Shown here: piece after piece, positions 1 to 9,020 of the stretch | How the letters are laid out: the number at the start of each line of letters is the position of its first letter | Position numbering within the stretch: position 1 is the stretch's first letter | NCBI RefSeq assembly: GCF_900100535.1 | Contig: NZ_FNDG01000015.1 | Coordinates: 84,145-148,144 of the forward strand | Direction of reading: 5' to 3' | DNA length: 64,000 nt | Source of the DNA: Phytopseudomonas flavescens | Lineage (GTDB): Bacteria; Pseudomonadota; Gammaproteobacteria; Pseudomonadales; Pseudomonadaceae | Translations under genes and position numbers: made by a program | The notes under the pieces: model-generated | Databases searched by the model: none | Told to the model about the DNA's origin: nothing | The model's input: the letters and a program-made list of their open reading frames with translations, nothing else

Positions 1-1
1 T

Positions 2-682
2 CGGCAGGTCATCGCCGATCTCAACGACGCCAGGCTGGTGCTGTGCCGCGCCCAGCGCCAACCGACCGGTACCTTGCGGGTGAGCCTGCCGGTTTCCTTC
101 GGGCGCAACCGGGTGGTGCCGCTGCTCGGCGCCTTCCAGGCCCGTTATCCACAGGTCGACCTGGCCATCGCCATCACCGATCGCTACGTCAACCTGGTGG
201 ACGAAGGCATGGATGTCGCCGTTCGCTTCGGCCCCCTGGAGGACTCCAGCCTGATCGCACGGCCCCTCGCTCGGGTGCGTCGGCGCTTGGTCGGCACGCC
301 AGCCTATTTCGCGAAGCACGGGGTGCCCGAATCGCTCGATGAGCTGGCGCGGCACAACTGCCTGGCGTTGACCTATCACGAAACCGGGCGCGCCCGCTCC
401 TGGGTCTTTCAGGAGGCTGGCGAGTCGCGCAGCTTCCGGCCCAAGGGCTCGATGACCTTCAACGACGGCTTCGCCCTGCATGCCGCCGCGCTGGCCGGCT
501 TCGGCCTGGGGCAGATCCACGACTACCACGTCGCAGCCGAAATCGCCGCCGGCCTGCTGCTGCCGGTGCTCGAAGAGTTCCAGCCCGAGGCGGACGTGAT
601 GTCCATCGTCTATCCCCAGTCCCGGCACCTCTCGCCACGGGTTCGCGCCTTCGTCGACTTCATGGTCGAGGCGTTGCCGTAG
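2..682 (+). CDS. LysR-family transcriptional regulator, 5' truncated by window
   Basis: This is the C-terminal part of a LysR-type regulator; the frame is already open at base 2, so the N-terminal helix-turn-helix lies outside the window. The visible part is the effector-binding (periplasmic-binding-like) domain, with the usual 'GTLRVSLP' entry strand and the 'DEGMDVAVRFG' and 'LIARPLA' segments of the AaeR/CrgA-like subgroup. Such proteins usually control a divergent neighbouring gene. The fragment that follows directly on the same strand is a broken dehydrogenase, a common target class, but no target can be proven here. Confidence 0.9.
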   Translation, partial: RQVIADLNDARLVLCRAQRQPTGTLRVSLPVSFGRNRVVPLLGAFQARYPQVDLAIAITDRYVNLVDEGMDVAVRFGPLEDSSLIARPLARVRRRLVGTPAYFAKHGVPESLDELARHNCLALTYHETGRARSWVFQEAGESRSFRPKGSMTFNDGFALHAAALAGFGLGQIHDYHVAAEIAAGLLLPVLEEFQPEADVMSIVYPQSRHLSPRVRAFVDFMVEALP

Positions 683-686
683 GGGA

Positions 687-1163
687 ATGGAGATCGCTGT
701 ACCACTACCTGCCCCGCTTACTTACAGCGCGAGCATGGCGGCGGTCCACTCATTCACCGAGAGCCTGTGCGTTCAGCTCGCAGAGACGACGGTAAGCGTG
801 ATCAAAGTGGCCCCACCAGGTGTGCGTATCACCATGTTCGGCCAAGAAAACGCTGAACAAGCCACGCCCTCGGACGATATCCTCGACGCAGCGCTTGGCC
901 TTCTGCATGCCGAGGCCCCGCGAAAAGACGTCATCGTGAACAATGCCAAGTTTGTCCGCTATTCGCAGGCGGATGGTACCTATGACAGTGTCTTGAACAG
1001 GCTGCCGGGCCGCCGGTCGAGTAAGGCTCAGTTTGGCGCTTTTCTCGCGTTGAAAAGGTCTGCGCAGAAGAGGGGCGCAGCGGGGACATCGAAGCCTTTG
1101 AGTGGGTCGAGATACCACGTTCACGCACGAGGCCAGACAGCCTTGCACGGCCTGGCCATTTGA
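687..1163 (+). pseudogene. 3' fragment of a short-chain dehydrogenase (DltE-like SDR)
   Basis: The first part of this frame, to about base 1010, reads like the second half of an SDR oxidoreductase. It has the catalytic-region segment 'TYSASMAAVHSFTESL' (YxxxK-like, with the lysine position changed to Met), followed by 'APPGVRITMFGQE' and the family's C-terminal 'NAKFVRYSQADGTYD' block. The Rossmann half with the NAD-binding glycines is missing. The frame begins only 5 bases after the LysR stop, so the 5' half appears deleted, and after about 1010 it runs on into non-homologous sequence. With the catalytic lysine lost and the cofactor domain absent it should be inactive. Confidence 0.6.
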
Positions 1164-1172
1164 TAGGAGGGC

Positions 1173-1529
1173 TTACCGGTGGATGCCGGGTTTGTTTACC
1201 CAGCCGACCACGAGGCAAAGGGTTAATACGACCAGCGGCGCGATAGAGTGGGTAAGCTCCCCGTGCCACAGCACCGTGGCCGCAGCGCCGACCATTGCTG
1301 CTGCGCCGATTGCTGCCCCCCAGAATCGTAACGACTTGATGGCCAGCAGGATGGCCGCACTCAACTCCAGCAACCCCGTTACATAGTGAAACCAGCTTGG
1401 ATAACCCCACCGCGCATAGTCAGCGACGACTCCCGGGGGCGCGATGATGTTGCCGCCAGCACCGATCAGGAAGAAGGCCGCAAGCAGCAAGGCCAGAATG
1501 GACTTCCAAGGGAAATTAGTCAGGGTCAT
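1173..1529 (-). CDS. DoxX-like integral membrane protein
   Basis: This 118-residue protein has four predicted membrane helices (about residues 10-28, 46-64, 70-88 and 95-112), the size and layout of the small DoxX family. Family members are inner-membrane proteins of poorly defined role, some linked to oxidative stress. The start at 1529 overlaps the end of the upstream TetR gene by 14 bases, so the two are probably co-transcribed and the TetR protein probably regulates its own operon including this gene. Confidence 0.8.
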   Translation of the reverse strand: MTLTNFPWKSILALLLAAFFLIGAGGNIIAPPGVVADYARWGYPSWFHYVTGLLELSAAILLAIKSLRFWGAAIGAAAMVGAAATVLWHGELTHSIAPLVVLTLCLVVGWVNKPGIHR

Positions 1530-2190
1530 GCGAGCTCCTTATTGCCTGCGCGCCGTGAAGGAAAGTGGTTACGGCGCTGTTGACGATGGTGTTCATCCGG
1601 TCTGCCGACAGTGGAAGCTGGTCGAGCCCGGCAAGGGCACGCAACTGGGCTTCCATCACCACAATGTTGACGAACTGCTGTGCGAGCGTTTGCGCTGGCA
1701 GCCTTGTTGAAAAACCGTTTGAGGGAGTGGCTTGGTGGGCTTCGATCCACGGTGCCAGGATGTCTGCGGCCCTGAAGTGGCCCGCTTGCAGTACGGCTTG
1801 GGAAAGCGCCGGAAAGCGTTTGCCTTCAGCCAGCATCAGGCGATGCAACTCCAACGTGCGTGGCTGCAAGACTGCTTGCAGCAACTGATGTCCGAAGGCC
1901 GACAAGGCTTCCTGAACAGAGCCCTCACCGAGGTTTAAAGCTTCAAGGGGCCGAGCCAGTTCAGCGCAAAGCTGCTCCACCGCCTCAATGAACAATCCCT
2001 CTTTGCCGCCGAAATGGCTGTACACGTTGCGACGCGAACCACCTACGCGAGCAATCAGGTCATCTACCGCCACCGACGCAAAGCCGCGTTCCAGAAATAG
2101 CTCGGCGGCAACCGCAGTGAGGTCTCGAAGGCGCAGCGCGCCTTTGCTGGTTCTGTTGCCGGGCGGTGCTTCGACTTGCTGTTGTGGCAT
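1516..2190 (-). CDS. TetR/AcrR-family transcriptional regulator (AefR-like C-terminus)
   Basis: This 224-residue repressor has an N-terminal TetR helix-turn-helix at about residues 20-65: 'AAELFLERGFASVAVDDL' followed by the recognition segment 'GGSRRNVYSHFGGKEGLF'. The C-terminal ligand domain resembles the AefR/TetR_C_7 group. ATG at 2190 is preferred over a TTG two codons upstream. A perfect palindrome at 2215-2230, about 25 bases upstream of the ATG, is a good operator candidate for autoregulation. The DoxX gene follows with a 14-base overlap. Confidence 0.88.
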   Translation of the reverse strand: MPQQQVEAPPGNRTSKGALRLRDLTAVAAELFLERGFASVAVDDLIARVGGSRRNVYSHFGGKEGLFIEAVEQLCAELARPLEALNLGEGSVQEALSAFGHQLLQAVLQPRTLELHRLMLAEGKRFPALSQAVLQAGHFRAADILAPWIEAHQATPSNGFSTRLPAQTLAQQFVNIVVMEAQLRALAGLDQLPLSADRMNTIVNSAVTTFLHGAQAIRSSHDPD

Positions 2191-2214
2191 ACGCAATCCG
2201 CCAATCGACTAAAA

Positions 2215-2230
2215 GGTACGCAATTGTACC
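2215..2230. promoter_or_regulatory. Palindrome, candidate TetR operator
   Basis: GGTACGCAATTGTACC is a perfect 5+5 dyad (GGTAC/GTACC) around the self-complementary centre GCAATT minus one base, set 25 bases before the TetR-family ATG. Position and symmetry fit an autoregulatory operator for the divergent or leftward promoter. This is inferred from location only. Confidence 0.45.
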
Positions 2231-2578
2231 ATTTGTTCGGCTACTGGCTAGCGTGGATGAACCGAGGGGCTCCATAAGCACAAAACGTAGTTGTGCCAAA
2301 CAGCGCGCCCGCTGTGAATGCCTGGTTTCGGTTTTCTACTTTGTTTAGAGTCCGGGCTTGAGCCGAAGAAATGCCCTGGGTACTGTTTAAGTCATCACCC
2401 CGTCTGCTTTCGACCGATCTTAAAAGCTGGTCGCGAGAGGCAACTTCTGAGCCGCAAGCAGCCCTTCCCAGCTGAGATAAAGGACTCAAGCCCCGGCCAG
2501 AGGCGGGCGCCTGGGAGGTTTGTTGGAGCGGGCCGACGTTGCAGGCTCACGAGGCATTCATGGCTGCCGCCAGCAAGC
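2231..2578. other. Intergenic region without a supported gene
   Basis: These roughly 350 bases between the TetR gene and the next leftward gene show no frame with protein-like composition on either strand. They probably hold the TetR promoter and the 3' end of the neighbouring transcript. Confidence 0.5.
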
Positions 2579-3064
2579 TCACTGCTGCTTCAACACCAGC
2601 GTCGTCCCAGGCCCCGGCACATGGATTTCGGATGCGCTGATCACTTCGATGGGTTCGCCGGTTCCCGGAAACAGCACGGCATCGCCCTGCACCTTGCCGA
2701 AGGTCATCACCGAGCCCACCCAGTCATAAGTTGCCGAGCCCGTGAACTCGTAGGTCTTGATGTGGGCCTTCTTGGTGATGACATGGTTCTCGCCGAAGTC
2801 GAAGCTGATGGTCATCGGGTAACCGTCCTGCTCAGCGGTGCCGGTGTACAGCCCGCGCGGCCGTGGCTCGGGCGTTGGTTTTGCCTTGTAGGCGTCGACG
2901 ATTTCCAGCTTCGCCGCGCTCACCGTTGGTGGTCTGCTTCGGAACTCGTCCATCGATTTCTTGTGTTCGTAGGGCACGTAGATAGTCACATAAGCACCCC
3001 AGGCAATGAGCGCGATGACCATCAGGCTGAACAGGTGGCCGGATCCGCGCTGTAACTTCTTCAT
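2579..3064 (-). CDS. Small membrane-anchored protein of unknown function
   Basis: This 161-residue protein starts with a short basic segment, then a single membrane helix at about residues 12-30 ('LFSLMVIALIAWGAYVTIYV'). A polar domain follows that is rich in beta-type segments. The layout fits an inner-membrane-anchored periplasmic protein. ATG at 3064 is chosen because it places the hydrophobic helix at the N-terminus; the open frame extends further upstream without good codons. No family is recognised. Confidence 0.65.
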   Translation of the reverse strand: MKKLQRGSGHLFSLMVIALIAWGAYVTIYVPYEHKKSMDEFRSRPPTVSAAKLEIVDAYKAKPTPEPRPRGLYTGTAEQDGYPMTISFDFGENHVITKKAHIKTYEFTGSATYDWVGSVMTFGKVQGDAVLFPGTGEPIEVISASEIHVPGPGTTLVLKQQ

Positions 3065-3174
3065 CGTATTTTTCCCAGATTGCTGACACGCCGCCCTCTG
3101 CATGCCGAGGGTTGCTATCGTTTCGAGCCGACGGGCTAGGATATCAAGCGTTTTCACTCGTTGCAGGCGTCAGC

Positions 3175-3558
3175 ATGGCGTCTTCCCCTTATCGAATACC
3201 AGAGGCTGCGCTGACCATTGCACCCGCGGGAAACCGCTCTGGAAAGCGTTCTGGCTGGTGCATGTCCTTGGGCGCGCACTCTTCTTCGCCATTCTCCGTT
3301 TTGGCGTACTGGAGCACTTCGCTGCCTCGATCTTCGACCTCGTGCATCGTTGGGACGAGCAGTTGCTGCGCAGGAGTGGGCTGCACGTTTTTGCGCTTAT
3401 CGCGCTTGCGCCGCTGTTGATATACGTCTGGTGGTGGTCTGGCGTTGCGGCCATGACACCCGCTGGGCTGCCGGATGATTCTGGCGCGTACCGTGGCGGT
3501 GATGACTGCACTGTTCCTGGTCTGGTTGCTGGTGGCGTGCGTCTGGGAGCTTTTCTGA
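3175..3558 (+). pseudogene. Multiply frameshifted small membrane-protein gene
   Basis: One membrane protein appears to be spread over three frames. The start 'MASSPYRIPEAALTIAPAGN' (ATG at 3175) is in one frame. The segments 'KPLWKAFWLVHVLGRALFF' and 'HVFALIALAPLLIYVWWW' are in a second, from about 3228 to 3440. A short piece is in the third, and 'LARTVAVMTALFLVWLLVAC' returns to the first frame and ends at a TGA at 3556. Each switch keeps hydrophobic, protein-like sequence and abandons arginine/serine-rich nonsense. At least three frame changes in under 400 bases imply a decayed gene (or sequencing indels). Confidence 0.5.
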
Positions 3559-3714
3559 GTACCGGCGCCTTGTCCATCAGGGGGCTGGAGCCACCTGCAT
3601 CATGCGTGAGATCCCCGTTTGCGCAAAGGCGTAGGCGTCAGCCTTGAACGCCAGGCAGGCGATGGAGACGCAGAGGCTGGCCAGTGCTGGCAGCGATAGT
3701 CCGCTCACACCGCA

Positions 3715-5055
3715 CTACGCCGACACGACCGGTAGATGAACCGTGAAAACGGCACCGCCTCCGGCGGCGTCGTTGATCGTGATACGGCCCCTGTGAGCGC
3801 GCACGATCTCCTCCACCAGATGCAGCCCGAGGCCGTGACCAGGGACGTCGGTCTTGCCGCGGTAAAAGGGTTGGAAGATGTGCTCGCGGTCCTCGCTCGC
3901 CACGCCCTTGCCCTGGTCGGCGACAGCCACGGTTCCGCGTGGTGCCACGGTGATGCCAATGGTGCCGGTGCCTTCACCGTGGACGAGCGCGTTCTGCACC
4001 AGGTTGGTGATCACGCGGCTCAGTGCACTGGCCTGGCCGAGTACCCACACGGGCTGATCGGGCGCATTCAGTACCAGGTCATCGCAGCGGGAGAGGGCCA
4101 CAGGCGCGATATCGGAGACCAGGTCGCGGGTCAGGGCCACGAGGTCGACGCGAACGAACTCGACCTGGGGAGACTGCAGCCGCTGCAGGTCCAGCAACTG
4201 TTCGGCGACGGTGGCCAGGCGGCTCAGGTCGATGAGCAGAACCGGCTTCAGTGGGTGTGAGGGCATGCCATCGAGACGCGCCATCAGCACGGCGATGGGC
4301 ATGCGTAACTCATGGGCCGCGTCACGCAGGAAGCGATCACGGGCGTGATACGCCTTGCTCAGGCGCTCCATGGCGGCATTGAAGGCGCTGACCAGCGGGC
4401 GAATCTCCCGAGGTACGGAGTCCTCTGTCAGGTGCGCATCCGGGGTGGAGATATCCAGCGCCGATGCCTCTTTGGTCACCCGCCGCACACCTCGCGTCGC
4501 ATGCAGCACGACCATGGGGGTGGCGAGCAGGGTGAACAGAATCAATGGCGTCAGGAAGTAGGGACTGAGCAAACCCGTCGCCTGGAGAATCAGGCTCTTG
4601 AAGTCGGACATTGCCACGCCGCCGACCATGATGTGGATCTGCTGGTCCTGTATCGGCTTGACCTCGATGCGCATCGTCAGCTCGTTCTGCTCCGGCAGCG
4701 CACGCATTTGCGAGACGCCCAGCAAGGGCAGGCTCCGTTCCAGCGCCTGATACGCGGACGGCACGTTACCCAACTGCTGACGATGGCCGTTGGCGTCGCG
4801 AATCACCACCCAGAGCTGCGGGTTGTCCGCCTGCAAACTGCGCAGCTCATTGGTACGTTCGAACGCCAGGCCATCCGGCTGCACGGCAATGGCACTCACC
4901 AGGGTGTCGATGACCGAATCGCTCATGAAAGTGAAGCGGTCGTCGATGATGTAGTACAGGGTGCCGGCGATCGAGGTCACCAGTACCACCACCTGCATGA
5001 GGCACAGCGACCACAGCAGGCGGCCGATGAGCGAGGGGCTGTGCAGTGCTTTCAT
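3715..5055 (-). CDS. Two-component sensor histidine kinase
   Basis: This 446-residue inner-membrane sensor has a membrane helix at about 14-36, a periplasmic domain to about 155, a second helix at about 160-185, a HAMP-like linker, and a HisKA domain with phospho-acceptor His248 in 'RDAAHELRMP'. A HATPase_c domain follows, with N-box 'NLVQNALVHG', 'VADQGKGV' and 'GHGLGLHLVEEI'. It overlaps the upstream response-regulator stop in an ATGA (5052-5055), so the pair is translationally coupled. The architecture fits the QseC/TctE class. The input signal cannot be read from sequence. Confidence 0.92.
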   Translation of the reverse strand: MKALHSPSLIGRLLWSLCLMQVVVLVTSIAGTLYYIIDDRFTFMSDSVIDTLVSAIAVQPDGLAFERTNELRSLQADNPQLWVVIRDANGHRQQLGNVPSAYQALERSLPLLGVSQMRALPEQNELTMRIEVKPIQDQQIHIMVGGVAMSDFKSLILQATGLLSPYFLTPLILFTLLATPMVVLHATRGVRRVTKEASALDISTPDAHLTEDSVPREIRPLVSAFNAAMERLSKAYHARDRFLRDAAHELRMPIAVLMARLDGMPSHPLKPVLLIDLSRLATVAEQLLDLQRLQSPQVEFVRVDLVALTRDLVSDIAPVALSRCDDLVLNAPDQPVWVLGQASALSRVITNLVQNALVHGEGTGTIGITVAPRGTVAVADQGKGVASEDREHIFQPFYRGKTDVPGHGLGLHLVEEIVRAHRGRITINDAAGGGAVFTVHLPVVSA

Positions 5056-5750
5056 TGGCCTTCCTTGAGCAGATAGCCGACACCACGAATCACCGCGATC
5101 TCGACCCCGGCCTCCGCCTCTTTCAACGCGCGCCGGAGCTTGGAGACATGCGCGTCGAGCGCATTCGACTGGATCTCGTCTGCCAGGCCGTAGACCGCTT
5201 CATGGAGGTTCTCTCGCAGTACGGTCCGCCCCTGGCGATAGATCAGGGCTTCCAGAATCAGCAACTGACGCCGCGGCAGATGAAGCGGCTGGCCATCGAC
5301 GATGGCCTCACCGGCGGTGAAGTCGAAGGACAGCGCGCCAAGGGTAGCGGTGGGCAGAATGACCGTGGCCGGGCGCCGAGCGATGGCCCTTATGCGGGCC
5401 AGGAGTTCGTCGGCGGCAACGGGTTTGACCACGTAATCGTCCGCCCCTCCATTCAGGCCATCGATCCGTTCTGCGACCTCCCCGCGGGCGGTCAGCAGCA
5501 CGATGGGCAGGGCGGGCGTCAGGCGCCGGGCGGTGGCAATGAAGTCGAGACCATCGCCATCGGGCAGGCCGCGGTCGAGGAGCAACAGATCGTGCACATG
5601 CAGGCGCAAGGTCATCGCCGCTGCGGCGAGCGAATGAACCATGTCCACGATCAAGCCATGTCGCCCCAACGCTGCCTGCAGAGCCTGGGCCATAGGTAAG
5701 TCATCTTCGACCAGAAGGATTCGCAAAGCCGCTTCACCGCACCGTTTCAC
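5052..5750 (-). CDS. OmpR-family response regulator
   Basis: This protein of about 232 residues has a receiver domain (acidic pair in 'LVEDD', phospho-acceptor Asp59 in 'LLLLDRGLPDGDG', conserved Lys109 in 'DDYVVKP') and a C-terminal winged-helix DNA-binding domain ('LPRRQLLILEALI' to 'VIRGVGYLL'). The start is uncertain: GTG at 5750, or TTG at 5726 just before 'RILLVEDD', which gives the usual N-terminus. It forms an operon with the histidine kinase through a 4-base overlap and is its cognate partner. Confidence 0.92.
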   Translation of the reverse strand: MKRCGEAALRILLVEDDLPMAQALQAALGRHGLIVDMVHSLAAAAMTLRLHVHDLLLLDRGLPDGDGLDFIATARRLTPALPIVLLTARGEVAERIDGLNGGADDYVVKPVAADELLARIRAIARRPATVILPTATLGALSFDFTAGEAIVDGQPLHLPRRQLLILEALIYRQGRTVLRENLHEAVYGLADEIQSNALDAHVSKLRRALKEAEAGVEIAVIRGVGYLLKEGQ

Positions 5751-5962
5751 CGAGGCGCCATAGTAGCGGAGCGCAAAAGTTTGCGACGCAATGTTCAGGC
5801 AATGTTCGGCGGTGACTATGCCAGGACAACTGCTCCCAGGGATCGGGGCTTCATGCGACGCAGCGGCTTTCTCTGCCTAGCCGGTGCACAGATCCTGCCG
5901 GGACATGTGCTACCTGCAGATCTTTACCAGCAGAGCACCGCAACTGTTAGGTAGGGCTGATC

Positions 5963-6574
5963 ATGAGTCGGACTCTTGTGGTATTCGGTGCGCAGAACAG
6001 CGCAGGTGCATTGGCCGCTCGCCAGTACGGCAATGACGGCTACGACGTGGTGCTGGTGGCCGATGACGCGCAGTGCGTGCGCGCGCTGACGACCGTGCTG
6101 GAAAGCGAAGGCATCTCGACACGAACCTTCACCGGCGACGTCTCCAGCCCCGAGCACGCCAAGGCGATGATCCGCTCCATCCGCAGCACGGTGGGCCCTA
6201 TCGATGCGGTGTACTACGGCCTCGATCCGCTCAATACAGCTGACTACGCCGCCGCATTGAACCCGGACAGCGCCACCGAAACATGCGCGCTCACCTACCT
6301 GAGCATGACTGCCGTGGTGGACGAAGTGCTGCCGGAGATGCGCTCGCGCAAGTCGGGTGCCATTTTGGTCGAGCGCAACGACACTACAACCTCAGCGCAA
6401 CCCAGCCTTGGCGGTGCAGATCCGGCGGCTGCCGCGTGCAGCTATCTGCACGGTCTTCAGCAGGAGCTGGCGTGCGACGGCGTGCATATCGGCATGCTCA
6501 GCATCGGCTCGCTGTTCTGCCGGCATAACGTGGGGTTCGCTCAGCAGAGCAGCGGGCCTTTCACCAAGGCCTGA
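5963..6574 (+). CDS. SDR-like protein lacking the catalytic YxxxK
   Basis: This 203-residue protein begins with a Rossmann strand and a modified glycine motif ('VVFGAQNSAGALAARQYG'), then 'DVSSPEHAKAMIRSI' and a 'VLPEMRSRKSGAILV' strand, as in short-chain dehydrogenases. Where SDRs have YxxxK it reads 'AAAACSYLHGLQQEL', with no matching Tyr-Lys pair, so classical oxidoreductase activity is doubtful. It may bind a nucleotide or be a degenerate paralogue. It is monocistronic, between a divergent regulator and a convergent BRO-N gene. Confidence 0.75.
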   Translation: MSRTLVVFGAQNSAGALAARQYGNDGYDVVLVADDAQCVRALTTVLESEGISTRTFTGDVSSPEHAKAMIRSIRSTVGPIDAVYYGLDPLNTADYAAALNPDSATETCALTYLSMTAVVDEVLPEMRSRKSGAILVERNDTTTSAQPSLGGADPAAAACSYLHGLQQELACDGVHIGMLSIGSLFCRHNVGFAQQSSGPFTKA

Positions 6575-6578
6575 TCCA

Positions 6579-7058
6579 CTAGCCTTGCGAGCGACCCGGT
6601 GCCTTCTCCACCGAAGGTATGAGCGCCGGCATATCCCGCCATTTGACCCAGGCCTCGTTCTGCCAGTGCAGCAGGCTCACGGACAGGCCTGCCCACTGCA
6701 GTGAACTCAGGCTGGGTGCTTGGTCGGGCGTGGGTGTGCAGGCCGCCCGCAGCGTGGGGATCACTTCATGGGTGAGCCAGCGGCGCAGGTTCTGGTTCTC
6801 GGGAATGTGGTGATACACCATCAGCGCATACATGCCGGATTCGCTGACCATCAGGGTGGGCCGGACATTGCCGTGATGATTGAGGCTGATGATGCGGTGC
6901 TGGTCGTCATCGAGTTTGCGGATTAGCCGTTCGTTGAGGTGGCAGCCCATCAGGCGGCCGAGATCGACGACGCTGAACCATACCTGGGATTCGAGCATCA
7001 GGGCGTGCAGGAAACGGTTGTGACGGGTGAAGCGAAGGGATTCGAAGTGTTCGTTCAT
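6579..7058 (-). CDS. BRO-N domain protein (antirepressor-like)
   Basis: This 159-residue protein has a BRO N-terminal domain: 'RFTRHNRFLHALMLESQVWFS' style entry, then 'DLGRLMGCHLNERLIRKLDDDQ' and 'VSESGMYALMVYHH' to 'WLTHEVIPTLR'. This fold occurs in phage antirepressors and in stand-alone chromosomal regulators. ATG at 7058 is used because homologous sequence begins there; the upstream extension is proline/threonine-rich and unconvincing. It stops 5 bases past the convergent SDR-like gene. Confidence 0.8.
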   Translation of the reverse strand: MNEHFESLRFTRHNRFLHALMLESQVWFSVVDLGRLMGCHLNERLIRKLDDDQHRIISLNHHGNVRPTLMVSESGMYALMVYHHIPENQNLRRWLTHEVIPTLRAACTPTPDQAPSLSSLQWAGLSVSLLHWQNEAWVKWRDMPALIPSVEKAPGRSQG

Positions 7059-7068
7059 CTTGATATAT

Positions 7069-7454
7069 CCACTAGTGGTGACATGCCGCCTCCTGACGCC
7101 AATCAGGGTGGGCGGAACCGTATGGGTTGGCGTACCGGCTAGTGGATCCGGCGCATCCGAAGATGCCCACATACGGCCCGCCCATAACGCAGGCAGCCAC
7201 ACGCAGGACACAGCAAAGCCGCGACAGCAGCTGATGTGTCTTCCACTTTCCAGGACGCCAATCCTGTATCGCCGATATGCGGCGACGGTCGAACCTTACT
7301 GCCTGCTCGGGCATTGAACAAGCGCAATCGTATGTCTGGCCCGCGGTTGTAAGCGAAGCGCTCTATGCTCGAAATAACAGCTGCCGGCACCACCCATCTT
7401 TCAAGATTTTCAGCCACGGGCCGATGCAGTGATACCTACTCTGGAGTCCTTGTC
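7069..7454. other. Intergenic region with a CCACTAGTGG palindrome
   Basis: This stretch separates the divergent BRO-N and chemoreceptor genes. A perfect 10-base palindrome CCACTAGTGG lies at 7069-7078, just upstream of the BRO-N ATG, and a partial repeat (CTAGTGGATCC) is about 60 bases away. It may be an autoregulatory site. No coding frame is convincing. Confidence 0.4.
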
Positions 7455-8771
7455 GTGTTCAACTCTCGCCTCAAACAAATCAACAGTGAGCTGGAAGCTC
7501 GCTTAGCGATGCAGGAGGAGGTAAGGGAGAACCTCGAAAAGGAAATGATCATCATCCAGCTCAGCGCGGATGGCCGCATCGAGCGTGTCAACGAGCTGTT
7601 CCAGAACGAACTCGGCTACCGGGCCGGGGAAGTCGAGGGGCAGTACCTGACCCAGCTATCGCCGTCGGAACTGGCCCGTGACCCGCACCAGTTGCGCGCG
7701 CTCTCCGCGATCAAGGAGCGCCGCCATTTCAACGGCGCCTTGCGCTTGCTGGGCAAGGATGGCCAGCACGTGTGGCTGCGTTCTGTGGTCATTCCCATGA
7801 GCGATCACTTGAGTGGCACAAAGCAGGTGGTCATCCACTCCAGCAATCTGACGCGCACCATCGAGGCGTCGCTGGAGAACGAGAGCCTGGTCAAGGCACT
7901 GCTGCGCTCGACGGCGGTGATCGAATTCAGCCTGGACGGTACGGTCATCACCGCCAACGATTCCTTCCTGCGCGGCATGGGCTACAACCTGGCGCAGGTT
8001 GTGGGCAAGCACCACCGCATGTTCTGCACCGCCGAGGAGAGTGCCTCGGAGGGCTATCGTCAGTTCTGGGAGCGCTTGCGCCGCGGTGAATTCGTCGTAG
8101 CCCGCTTCCGCCGCATCGACAGCAGCGGTCGAGACGTCTGGCTGGAAGCCTCCTACAACCCCATCACCGATATCCACGGCAAGCTCTACAAGGTGGTCAA
8201 GTTCGCCACCGTGATTACCGACCAGGTGAACATGGAAAAAGCCGTCGCCGACGCCGCCAACCTCGCCTACACCACATCGCTGCAGACCGATACCAGTGCC
8301 AGCAAGGGCCGCGAGGTCATTCGCGACACGGTCGAAGTGCTGCACCGGCTGGCCAACTCCATGGAAAACGCCACCCATGGCATCCAGGCGTTGGATCAGC
8401 AAGGGCAGATGATCGAGGCCATCGTCAAGGCCATCAGCGGTATCGCCGACCAGACCAATCTGCTGGCGCTCAACGCCGCCATCGAAGCCGCGCGTGCGGG
8501 CGAACAGGGGCGTGGTTTCGCGGTGGTGGCCGATGAAGTCCGTCAGCTCGCGTCGCGCACCTCCAAGGCCACCCAGGAAATCGTCGGCGTGGTCAAGCAG
8601 AACCAGGAACTCGCCTCCAATGCCGTCGACGTGATCAACCGCAGCCGCGAACTGGCCGGCGAAGCACTGACACTGGCCAACGAGTCCGACACCGTGATTC
8701 AGGATATCCAGAAAGACGCGGAGTGCGTCGTCGCTGCCGTGAGCCAGTTCTCCAGCCAGGTCTCGAGCTGA
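7455..8771 (+). CDS. Soluble PAS-PAS methyl-accepting chemotaxis protein, BdlA-like
   Basis: This 438-residue cytoplasmic chemoreceptor has two PAS domains (about residues 25-135, with 'IIQLSADGRIERVNELF', and 145-260, with 'VIEFSLDGTVITANDSFL'). An MCP signalling hairpin follows, with the highly conserved tip 'DQTNLLALNAAIEAARAGEQ' and 'FAVVADEVRQLA'. No membrane helix is present. Size and architecture match Pseudomonas BdlA, which links oxygen or nutrient cues to biofilm dispersal; orthology is inferred. GTG at 7455 is chosen because of the GGAG 9 bases upstream; upstream in-frame sequence is not family-like. Confidence 0.88.
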   Translation: MFNSRLKQINSELEARLAMQEEVRENLEKEMIIIQLSADGRIERVNELFQNELGYRAGEVEGQYLTQLSPSELARDPHQLRALSAIKERRHFNGALRLLGKDGQHVWLRSVVIPMSDHLSGTKQVVIHSSNLTRTIEASLENESLVKALLRSTAVIEFSLDGTVITANDSFLRGMGYNLAQVVGKHHRMFCTAEESASEGYRQFWERLRRGEFVVARFRRIDSSGRDVWLEASYNPITDIHGKLYKVVKFATVITDQVNMEKAVADAANLAYTTSLQTDTSASKGREVIRDTVEVLHRLANSMENATHGIQALDQQGQMIEAIVKAISGIADQTNLLALNAAIEAARAGEQGRGFAVVADEVRQLASRTSKATQEIVGVVKQNQELASNAVDVINRSRELAGEALTLANESDTVIQDIQKDAECVVAAVSQFSSQVSS

Positions 8772-8973
8772 CTCGAGGCGCTCGGCAGGGGCCGGCGGCT
8801 ACCTCGATCGAGCGCTCTGCATTTCATCCACGGCTGATCCGCCCGAGCCTGCTTTGCCACGGCTCGCAGAGCATGGCGAGCTTTAGGCGCCGTGCGCTCG
8901 GGATGCACGCGCGACTTTCCTGTCGCGTGGACGTCTTGTGGGCGCTGCATCAGCAATCGCCATAAATGACAAA

Positions 8974-8993
8974 GCCCCGCATTTCTGCGAGGC
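8974..8993 (-). terminator. Ancestral tRNA-Thr terminator hairpin, displaced
   Basis: The inverted repeat GCCCCGCA / TGCGAGGC (one mismatch) lies just left of the island's left attachment site. Read on the minus strand it would end a transcript coming from the tRNA. Before the insertions it was probably directly downstream of the tRNA-Thr gene now about 54 kb away. Confidence 0.5.
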
Positions 8994-9004
8994 CTTGTTT
9001 TGTA

Positions 9005-9020
9005 GGCACCAGGAGTCGAA
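9005..9020 (-). other. attL of genomic island (16-bp tRNA-Thr 3' remnant)
   Basis: GGCACCAGGAGTCGAA is identical to the T-arm/acceptor part of the tRNA-Thr gene and to 23496-23511. It marks the chromosome-proximal edge of the island whose integrase sits at the other end. Confidence 0.7.
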
